5,146 nt of DNA from Bacteroidota bacterium. Lineage in GTDB: Bacteria > Bacteroidota > Bacteroidia > Flavobacteriales > Weeksellaceae. Shown piece by piece: positions 1 to 5,146 of this stretch. The stretch spans positions 1 through 5,146 of the forward strand of contig JAEXJU010000138.1 in NCBI GenBank assembly GCA_023448955.1, in the 5' to 3' direction. Within the stretch, counting starts at the first letter, position 1, and each line of letters starts with the position of its first letter. The position numbers and the translations under genes were made by a program. Under the pieces are notes generated by a model that made no database searches, was not told where the DNA came from, and worked only from the letters and a program-made list of their open reading frames with translations.

Positions 1-2
1 AT

Positions 3-1619
3 GTTGTACTGAAGCAGATGCTGGACACAGGCTATATTGATAATTCAACTTATGATAAAGCTGTTGCGTCACCTGTTTCTGTAGATTATCACGAAGTGAA
101 AACGGTAGAAGAAGGATATTCTGCATATTATAAATTCTATCTCAGAAAAGAAATTCAGCAATACCTTGATGCATATGAAAAGGAAACCGGCAAAGATCTC
201 AATCTTTATAAGAACGGACTTAAAATTTATGTGACCTTAGATTCCAGAATGCAGAAATATGCAGAGGAAGCAATTAAGGAACATTTAACCAATCTTCAGA
301 AAAACTTTGACAGTGAAATGAAGCGTAACCCGAACCGTCCTTACTACAATCTTTCCAAGTCACAGATCAATGATCTGATGATGTCAGCTGTCAAAAGAAC
401 CGGGCGATATAAGCAACTGAAAGCTGAAGGAATGCCGGAAGATTCCATATTAATGGAATTCCATGAGCCGGTTAAAACCACGAGATTCACTTGGCAGGGC
501 GAGGAAGAGGTAGAAATGTCTCCTTGGGATTCTATCCGTTATCATAAGCAAATTGCACAGGCCGGGCTGATGTCTATGGAACCTGCAACAGGAGATATCA
601 AAGCTTGGGTGGGCGGTATCAACTGGCAGCATTTCCAGTACGACCACGTCAAGCAGGGGAAACGCCAGGTTGGATCTACCTTTAAGCCATTTGTGTACGC
701 AACTGCGATTATGCATCTTGGGATGACGCCTTGCTCCACAGTTTCCAACGCAACCTTCGTCAATGGTAATTATAGAGTTCCTGGCAGAGGCGGAATGCTA
801 ACATTGAAAGAAGCGTTAGCACAATCTCAAAACCCGGTTGCACTTCGTTTGGCTGAAAAAGCGGGAACGCAGAATGTGATTCAGTTAGCAAGGGATTTGG
901 GCGTTACAGACCATATCGATTCTTATCTACCAATGGCGCTGGGAACATCGGATATCACAATTTACGAGATGCTTGGTGCTTACAGTACTTTTGCCAATTT
1001 CGGGAATTATACAAAACCGGAGATGATTTGGAGAATTGAGGATGCCAATGGTCGTGTAATAAAAGAGGTAAAACCTGTAGTGAAAGAAGTGATGAACGAA
1101 ATGTATGCGTACACTATGATAGATTTGATGAAAGGTGTAGCAGAATTCGGAACGGCTTCCGGAGAATTGAGAAGACAAGGAATTCCTGCAAGTGTTGAAA
1201 TTGCAGGTAAAACCGGAACCACACAGAAAAACTCAGATGGATGGTTTGTAGGGATTGTTCCGAAACTGGCAACGGATGTTTGGGTAGGCTGGGAAGACAG
1301 GGCAACCCACTTCTACAGCACCGGCGAAGGACAAGGGTCTAAAATGGGACTTCCAATCTGGGCCATCTATATGAAAAAAGTCTTTGCAGACAAAGCTCTT
1401 AATATAAAACCTGAGGACAAGTTCATCAAACCGGCCAACTGGACGGGAAGCTGTTCGGATCTTACTAATCTGAGAGGAGGTTACGGAGATGACGGTGGCC
1501 TGCAAACTATAGATGAGCTGAAAAATGCGCCAAAAGTTGTTCCGGATAAACCGGTAAAAAAAGAAGACAATTCAAATGAAGCCATTAATGCTTCTGAAGA
1601 TATTGATTTTAATAAATAA
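3..1619 (+). CDS. mrcA: Penicillin-binding protein 1A, bifunctional class A, C-terminal part (5' end outside window)
   Basis: This is a class A PBP, which polymerises glycan strands (GT51 domain) and cross-links stem peptides (transpeptidase domain) at the outer face of the inner membrane. The frame is open to the left edge (first codons read VVLKQMLD), so the Met at 18 is internal; 538 residues are visible. The start matches the end of a GT51 domain, followed by a linker (LKIYVTLDSRMQKYAEEAI). The transpeptidase domain has all three catalytic motifs in order: STFK with the acylated serine at 675-686, SQN at 825-833, and KTGT at 1209-1220 followed by DGWFVG. From family knowledge about 200-250 N-terminal residues are missing, namely the membrane anchor and the GT51 catalytic glutamate. 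The C-terminal tail after about 1500 is charged and low in complexity. No truncation or frameshift is visible. The symbol is by analogy with E. coli; flavobacterial orthologues are often just called PBP1A. Confidence 0.94.
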   Translation, partial: VVLKQMLDTGYIDNSTYDKAVASPVSVDYHEVKTVEEGYSAYYKFYLRKEIQQYLDAYEKETGKDLNLYKNGLKIYVTLDSRMQKYAEEAIKEHLTNLQKNFDSEMKRNPNRPYYNLSKSQINDLMMSAVKRTGRYKQLKAEGMPEDSILMEFHEPVKTTRFTWQGEEEVEMSPWDSIRYHKQIAQAGLMSMEPATGDIKAWVGGINWQHFQYDHVKQGKRQVGSTFKPFVYATAIMHLGMTPCSTVSNATFVNGNYRVPGRGGMLTLKEALAQSQNPVALRLAEKAGTQNVIQLARDLGVTDHIDSYLPMALGTSDITIYEMLGAYSTFANFGNYTKPEMIWRIEDANGRVIKEVKPVVKEVMNEMYAYTMIDLMKGVAEFGTASGELRRQGIPASVEIAGKTGTTQKNSDGWFVGIVPKLATDVWVGWEDRATHFYSTGEGQGSKMGLPIWAIYMKKVFADKALNIKPEDKFIKPANWTGSCSDLTNLRGGYGDDGGLQTIDELKNAPKVVPDKPVKKEDNSNEAINASEDIDFNK

Positions 1620-1624
1620 ATAAT

Positions 1625-1652
1625 TCCCGTCTCATTAAAAGACGGGATTTTT
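1625..1652 (+). terminator. Intrinsic terminator after the PBP1A gene
   Basis: An 8-bp stem (TCCCGTCT at 1625-1632 with AGACGGGA at 1640-1647) closes a 7-base loop. Five T residues follow at 1648-1652. The stem begins 5 bases after the PBP stop codon. This is the classic rho-independent form. It ends 4 bases before the selO ATG, so it fills almost the whole 37-base gap between the two genes. Confidence 0.85.
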
Positions 1653-1656
1653 GGTT

Positions 1657-3192
1657 ATGAATCTAAAGAATATTACCCAAAATTTTACTCAGAAATTTCC
1701 CGGCGATTTTTCCGGAAATACGATGCAGAGACAAACGCCGGAAGTTCTTTTCTGTTCTTTAGAACCTGCGGAATTTGAAAATACGGAGCTGATAGATTTT
1801 AATGAAACATTGTCTGTAGAAATTGGGCTCGGAAAATTAGACAATGACCAGGATTTTCTTGCGGCTCAGAGTCTTCCTGAAAATGTCAGGACTTATGCAA
1901 CGGCTTATGCCGGACATCAGTTCGGGAATTGGGCAGGTCAGTTAGGTGACGGGAGGGCAATATACGCTGGCGAAATTTTCAGTTCCGGAAAACAAACAGA
2001 AATACAATGGAAGGGCGCAGGCGCAACACCATATTCCAGACACGCTGATGGAAGAGCGGTTTTAAGGTCTTCAATCCGGGAATATCTGATGAGCGAAGCG
2101 ATGTTTCATCTCGGAATTCCTACTACAAGAGCTCTGAGTATCTCAAAAACCGGGGAAGATGTCATAAGGGATATTCAATATTCTGGCAATCCGCAGAAAG
2201 AACAAGGTGCTGTTGTGGTAAGGACTGCTGAATCATTTCTGAGATTCGGGCATTTTGAATTGTTATCAGCAAGACATCAGACTGATCTGCTGAAACAATT
2301 AGCAGATTATACAATAGAAAATTTTTATCCCGAGATCCAATCTGCAAATAATGATAATAAATATATCGAATGGTTTCAGGCAGTCTGTGACAGAACATTG
2401 GAAATGATTATTCACTGGTATCGTGTGGGTTTTGTACACGGTGTAATGAATACGGATAATATGTCGATTCTTGGATTGACTATAGATTACGGTCCCTATT
2501 CTATGATGGATGGTTACGATCTGGAATTTACACCCAATACAACGGATCTGCCGGGTAAGCGCTATGCTTTTGGAAAGCAGGGTCAGATTTCCCACTGGAA
2601 TCTGGCGACTCTGGCTAATGCTATTTTTCCTCTGATTAATGATTCTGAAACTTTAGAAAAAATTCTTGATAATTATGGCAGTAAATTCTGGCTTCAACAT
2701 GATAAAATGTTAGCTGATAAGTTTGGATTCGATGAGGTTTTACCGGAAGATGAGCGTTTTTTCACAGATTGGCAGCAAATAATGCAGGATCTTAATCTGG
2801 ATTATACGCTATTTTTTCATGGTCTTGAAAAACAGACTTCGGATATTAAAATCGAAGATTTTACCGATTCTTTTTATAGAAATCAGACTGAAAATGAACT
2901 GAAAAGACTTTCCGATTTTATAGAAAAATATCAGGAGAGAAAGTTAAAGAATAAAATATCAGAACCGGAATCTTTAGAATTAATGTCAAAGACCAACCCG
3001 AAATTCACTCTTAGAAATTATCTTTTGTTCGAAGCGATTCAGAATGCAGAAAAAGGCGATTACGAAATGTTTTTTAAGCTAAAAGATGCTTTGCAAAATC
3101 CTTACGAAAACCGTTTTCCGGAATTCAATAAAAAAAGACCTTCCATATATGACAATCAGACTGGTTGCAGTCAGTTGTCGTGTAGTTCTTGA
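1657..3192 (+). CDS. selO: Protein adenylyltransferase SelO (YdiU/UPF0061 family), complete
   Basis: SelO is a pseudokinase-fold enzyme that moves AMP from ATP onto Ser, Thr or Tyr of target proteins; in E. coli it is linked to the oxidative stress response and protein glutathionylation. The 511-residue product has the family signatures: YAGHQFGNWAGQLGDGR (84-100), QWKGAG with Lys119, SIREYL with Glu142, NTDN with Asp267 and Asn268, and DYG with Asp277. The spacings (119 to 142, and 267 to 277) match those recalled for Pseudomonas syringae SelO (K113/E136, D252/N253/D262), so the active site looks complete. The C-terminus is SCSS, with Cys509 third from the end where animal SelO carries selenocysteine. 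The start is ATG 1657 because MNLKNITQNFTQKFPGDF resembles remembered flavobacterial N-termini. A TTG at 1651 in frame lies inside the terminator T-run and is unlikely. No Shine-Dalgarno is seen. Length is slightly above the 478 residues of E. coli. Confidence 0.97.
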   Translation: MNLKNITQNFTQKFPGDFSGNTMQRQTPEVLFCSLEPAEFENTELIDFNETLSVEIGLGKLDNDQDFLAAQSLPENVRTYATAYAGHQFGNWAGQLGDGRAIYAGEIFSSGKQTEIQWKGAGATPYSRHADGRAVLRSSIREYLMSEAMFHLGIPTTRALSISKTGEDVIRDIQYSGNPQKEQGAVVVRTAESFLRFGHFELLSARHQTDLLKQLADYTIENFYPEIQSANNDNKYIEWFQAVCDRTLEMIIHWYRVGFVHGVMNTDNMSILGLTIDYGPYSMMDGYDLEFTPNTTDLPGKRYAFGKQGQISHWNLATLANAIFPLINDSETLEKILDNYGSKFWLQHDKMLADKFGFDEVLPEDERFFTDWQQIMQDLNLDYTLFFHGLEKQTSDIKIEDFTDSFYRNQTENELKRLSDFIEKYQERKLKNKISEPESLELMSKTNPKFTLRNYLLFEAIQNAEKGDYEMFFKLKDALQNPYENRFPEFNKKRPSIYDNQTGCSQLSCSS

Positions 3193-3217
3193 TAGTTTAC
3201 AAATAAGGCATTTAGGC

Positions 3218-3252
3218 AAGACCAAACAGGTTTTTAAAACCTGTGAGGTCTG
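3218..3252. repeat. REP-like palindrome, left copy (3' side of the RAYT gene)
   Basis: This is an imperfect palindrome with arms 3219-3234 and 3236-3251 around T3235. The inner part is CAGGTTTTTAAAACCTG, and the outer GACC/GGTC pairs are intact. Two adjacent mismatches (A3224/A3246 and A3225/G3245) form an internal bulge. It lies 25 bases after the selO stop and 9 bases beyond the RAYT stop. Followed by TGATTTT, it may also act as a weak terminator for selO. It matches the reverse complement of the right copy (3849-3883) at 32 of 35 positions. Confidence 0.85.
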
Positions 3253-3260
3253 ATTTTAAA

Positions 3261-3827
3261 TTAATCCAAATCAATACTTAAGTCCTGATTTTTTTTCAAA
3301 AAATGCGTTTCTATGAAATTCTGTTTTCCATTAAATAGTTCTAAAACTTCTTCCCTTTTAAGCTTGGTTTGTTTATCAGAAATAACAGAACTGAATGAAG
3401 AATAGGGATAGTCATCAAAGATTTCGGAAAACCCGTGCTTTATTGGATTGAGATGAATATAGACAATTGTGTTTAAAAGATACTGTTCATCAGTAATTCT
3501 TTTTCTCTTGTACCTTTCTTTAAAAAGGCTTCCGTCTCTGTTATACTTTTTATTTATTGACTTTGCATAGGCATTGAATAAGTTTGAAAAAGGTAAATGC
3601 AATTTTTCCTCTGGTACATCCGAGTCATCTCTTACTTTCAACAAAATATGAAAATGATTTTTCAAAAGGCAATAACTGTAGATTTCTGCTACGGGAAGTA
3701 AATATTTATTAACGAGATTTAGAAAATAGAAGTAATTATCATTTTCTAAAAATAAATCTTCTCTATTGTTTCCTCTGTTATAGATATGGTAAAAATAACC
3801 TTTTTCTAGAAAGTCCTGATTTTCCAT
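3261..3827 (-). CDS. REP-associated tyrosine transposase (RAYT), Y1/HUH family
   Basis: The protein belongs to the transposase IS200-like (Y1_Tnp) superfamily, whose members nick single-stranded DNA at the foot of a hairpin through a tyrosine. The 188 residues show the family order: an N-terminal FYHIYNRGNNREDLF strand (12-26), the metal-binding His-x-His motif in LLKNHFHILLK (His58, His60), the GSLFKERYK segment (99-107), and the likely catalytic Tyr123 in YIHLNPIKHG. YIHLNP and GxLFxxRYK are typical of RAYTs rather than of IS200/IS605 TnpA proteins. All key residues are present and the frame is intact, so the enzyme may be active. The start ATG (3825-3827) is the first in the frame and fits the family N-terminus. 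The leader is A-rich with no Shine-Dalgarno. The gene runs against selO and divergently from the membrane-protein gene. Flanking palindromes (3218-3252, 3849-3883) are its probable substrates, by analogy with E. coli TnpA-REP. Confidence 0.9.
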   Translation of the reverse strand: MENQDFLEKGYFYHIYNRGNNREDLFLENDNYFYFLNLVNKYLLPVAEIYSYCLLKNHFHILLKVRDDSDVPEEKLHLPFSNLFNAYAKSINKKYNRDGSLFKERYKRKRITDEQYLLNTIVYIHLNPIKHGFSEIFDDYPYSSFSSVISDKQTKLKREEVLELFNGKQNFIETHFLKKNQDLSIDLD

Positions 3828-3848
3828 TTGTGTTGTTTTTTATTAGAA

Positions 3849-3883
3849 CAGACCTCACAGGTTTTTAAAACCTGTGAGGTCTT
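3849..3883. repeat. REP-like palindrome, right copy (5' side of the RAYT gene), perfect
   Basis: This is a perfect palindrome: 16-base arms at 3850-3865 (AGACCTCACAGGTTTT) and 3867-3882 around a single central T3866. In single-stranded form it would fold into a long hairpin with a GC-richer outer stem and an A/T tip. It lies 21 bases upstream of the RAYT start codon, so if transcription begins farther upstream it would form a hairpin in the transposase leader. Its reverse complement matches the left copy apart from two arm bases and the central base. Confidence 0.88.
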
Positions 3884-4057
3884 ATCGAATTCAAATTAAA
3901 GTTAATAATTTTCAATTTAATAAAACTCACATTTCTTAAAAAGCATTCTTCATTAGTTTAAATGATTTAGTTTAAGACAATGAAATAATTACAGTGCATT
4001 TTCTGAATATAAATCTTAAAAGATTTTTAAAATCTCTAACTCTGAAATGGTTTTGTT
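3884..4057. other. AT-rich intergenic spacer without a gene
   Basis: This is the divergent spacer between the RAYT unit and the membrane-protein gene. It is strongly A/T biased, and I found no convincing open frame or tRNA-like fold on either strand. The complement of 3892-3899 reads TTAATTTG, one base off the flavobacterial TAnnTTTG box on the minus strand, and might serve the RAYT gene; no matching upstream TTTG box is evident. Confidence 0.5.
4011..4035. repeat. Two overlapping AT-rich palindromes
   Basis: AAATCT at 4011-4016 pairs with AGATTT at 4021-4026. The same AGATTT also begins a second palindrome, AGATTTT (4021-4027) with AAAATCT (4029-4035) around one T. The two folds exclude each other. 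The second shares the TTTTTAAAA core of the RAYT-flanking palindromes but lacks their GC-rich arms. In DNA this AT-rich it may be chance. It lies 23 bases upstream of the putative promoter box of the next gene. Confidence 0.35.
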
Positions 4058-4065
4058 TATTTTTG
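4058..4065 (+). promoter_or_regulatory. Putative flavobacterial -7 promoter box (TAnnTTTG)
   Basis: TATTTTTG matches the Bacteroidetes -7 consensus TAnnTTTG exactly, and it is followed by CAAAAAA, a common context in flavobacterial promoters. No good TTTG -33 box is seen 19-21 bases upstream; the region there reads CTAACTCTG. Transcription would begin near 4071-4073, giving a leader of about 8-10 bases before the TTG at 4081. This helps fix the start of the downstream gene. Confidence 0.5.
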
Positions 4066-4080
4066 CAAAAAATATCCGGA

Positions 4081-5146
4081 TTGAAAAAACTCATTAATAA
4101 ATTCGTTTCCATTCTGAAAGTCATTTTCCCATCAAGTAAAACAGAATTTTTGATCTTTGTCTTTTTTGTTATTTTTTATGGTGCCAATGCCTGGTTCATC
4201 GCAGAAAACTACAGAATTGTATATGACGACAGAATTCCGTGGGATGGTTATTTCAGTTTCGATAACAGGGCGATTGTTCAGACTGGAGGTGGTTTCGAGA
4301 GGCACCCGTTATCAAATTATTTTTTCAGTTGTATTCGGGATTTTGCTTTGTGGATTTCCGGGAATCATTATAATTCGGTTTTCAGATTAGTATTGTCGCT
4401 TTTTTCTACAGTTGTAATTGCATTGGCTAATATTCAGATCTTCAAATATCTGAATAACATCATTATGGTGCCATTAAAAATAAGCCTATTGATTTTAGCT
4501 TTTTATAGCTTATTTGTGACAAATGTTTTATTGTCTTTCACGCCAGAAACTTACACTTACACACTGTTGTTTCTTTCAGTTTTCAATTATTATTCGGCTG
4601 GAAAAATTCAGGATGACAAACCTGTTTCATTGGGAGCAACCATTCTTGGTTCAGTTTTCATCGGTGGATTAACCATTACAAATATCGTTAAGGTTTACAT
4701 CCCGTTTCTCTTTGAAAAAAAGATCTATTGGAATTGGAGAAAAATTGGAATAGCAGTTTCAAAAATTGCTGTCTCTGCGGGTATTTTTGCATTCCTGTTT
4801 TTGCTAAGATTGGATTTTAATTTCCAGAACTTCCTTAGCAAAACAGAAGAGCAATATGATAAATTTTCAAAACCTAAAATCACGCCGCTTTGGGATATGA
4901 TTAGTTCCTGGTTTTTTGGTGGTAATATTTTATTTTCTAACTACGAAATCCGGGATTATCATACGAAGGATAAAACTTTTTATTACAAAGCGCTTTTTAT
5001 GGATGTCTATACATCTGTAGTTCCTTATGTTTTTATTGCGCTGCTTTTAGTATTGATAATCTGGAGCATTTTTAAAAATTACAGGAACAAACTTATCTGG
5101 ATTCTTGCGATTTCTTTTTCAATCGATATTTTAATCCATTGTGTGC
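4081..5146 (+). CDS. Polytopic membrane protein, probably DUF6080 type, GT-C-like (3' end outside window)
   Basis: An uninterrupted frame of 355 codons runs off the right edge. It has no ATG near its beginning; the first in-frame ATG is 4465. TTG 4081 gives MKKLINKFVSILKVIFPSSK, a normal basic N-terminus before a first membrane helix (about residues 23-41). The frame is open back to 3976, but DNA upstream of 4081 holds the promoter box and codes for nothing plausible. Further hydrophobic segments lie near 103-120, 131-150, 160-172, 183-200, 223-243, 313-331 and 338-352. The loop after helix 1 contains YDDRIPWDGYFSFD (48-61) and FERHPLSNYF (72-81). Paired acidic residues followed by a HP motif in the first periplasmic loop recall GT-C lipid-linked sugar transferases. 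A TPETYTYT motif (154-161) follows helix 3. The layout resembles Chryseobacterium DUF6080 proteins as I remember them; the enzymatic role is inference and no substrate can be named. Confidence 0.78.
   Translation, partial: MKKLINKFVSILKVIFPSSKTEFLIFVFFVIFYGANAWFIAENYRIVYDDRIPWDGYFSFDNRAIVQTGGGFERHPLSNYFFSCIRDFALWISGNHYNSVFRLVLSLFSTVVIALANIQIFKYLNNIIMVPLKISLLILAFYSLFVTNVLLSFTPETYTYTLLFLSVFNYYSAGKIQDDKPVSLGATILGSVFIGGLTITNIVKVYIPFLFEKKIYWNWRKIGIAVSKIAVSAGIFAFLFLLRLDFNFQNFLSKTEEQYDKFSKPKITPLWDMISSWFFGGNILFSNYEIRDYHTKDKTFYYKALFMDVYTSVVPYVFIALLLVLIIWSIFKNYRNKLIWILAISFSIDILIHCV

Larger units (their letters stand above)
3218..3883 (-). mobile_element. REP-RAYT-REP unit, about 666 bp
   Basis: A Y1-transposase gene of the REP-associated type is framed by two 35-base palindromes. 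The gaps are only 9 bases on the 3' side of the gene and 21 bases on the 5' side. The copies are inverted relative to each other: read towards the gene, both begin AAGACC and end GGTCTG, and both are followed by T-rich and A-rich DNA. No target-site duplication is visible outside the unit (TTAGGC to the left, ATCGAA to the right), and no second gene or ISxx-style long inverted repeat is present. This fits RAYT loci, which are usually single-copy and vertically kept, better than an autonomous IS200/IS605 element. Mobility in the present genome is not shown by the sequence. Confidence 0.75.

Noticed and set aside
18..20. ATG at 18 as the start of the penicillin-binding protein
   Set aside because: The frame is open to the window edge and the upstream codons (VVLKQ) continue the GT51 sequence, so this Met is internal.
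450..1505. Several minus-strand open frames of 63-90 residues opposite the penicillin-binding protein, and two more opposite selO (2162-2595)
   Set aside because: They are antisense to well-supported conserved genes, have no family features, and arise from the codon usage of the sense strand.
1651..1653. TTG as the selO start, two codons upstream of the ATG
   Set aside because: It lies inside the terminator T-run, and the family N-terminus fits ATG 1657.
3178..3192. Selenocysteine (UGA recoding) at the SelO C-terminus
   Set aside because: The third-last residue is encoded by TGT (cysteine). The TGA at 3190-3192 follows the final SCSS and is a normal stop; no SECIS-like hairpin is expected there.
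3218..3883. Autonomous IS200/IS605 element or a CRISPR-like array
   Set aside because: There is only one palindrome on each side, no spacer series, no TnpB, and the protein has RAYT-type motifs; target-site duplications are not seen.
4157..4390. 77-residue plus-strand open frame
   Set aside because: It overlaps the membrane-protein gene in another frame, has no recognisable family features, and the overlapping frame is much longer and clearly membrane-protein-like.

Overview
The window looks like a chromosomal segment of a flavobacterium, most likely Chryseobacterium or a close relative in the Weeksellaceae. This rests on the AT-rich DNA, the flavobacterial style of all four proteins, the lack of Shine-Dalgarno sequences, and a TAnnTTTG-type promoter box ahead of the last gene. 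The genus is inferred from recalled protein families; no search was run.

Layout. (1) Positions 3-1619, plus strand: the C-terminal part of a class A penicillin-binding protein (PBP1A type). It is cut by the left window edge and keeps the whole transpeptidase domain. It ends at a compact intrinsic terminator (1625-1652). (2) Positions 1657-3192, plus strand: a complete selO, a pseudokinase-fold protein AMPylase, starting only 4 bases after the terminator T-run. (3) Positions 3218-3883: a compact unit in which a minus-strand Y1/HUH transposase of the REP-associated (RAYT) type (3261-3827) sits between two near-identical 35-base palindromes in inverted orientation. (4) Positions 3884-4057: AT-rich spacer with no gene. 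(5) Positions 4081-5146, plus strand: the first 355 codons of a polytopic membrane protein, probably of the DUF6080 type, with a TTG start; it runs off the right edge.

How the genes relate. PBP1A (cell wall synthesis) and SelO (redox-linked protein AMPylation) are chromosomal genes with no obvious shared pathway, and a terminator separates them. The RAYT unit sits between selO and the membrane-protein gene without breaking either. The most interesting structure is this RAYT with its own palindromes. It looks like a flavobacterial counterpart of the enterobacterial and pseudomonad REP/RAYT systems, in which a domesticated transposase is tied to extragenic palindromes scattered through the genome. 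Genome-wide copies cannot be seen from this window.
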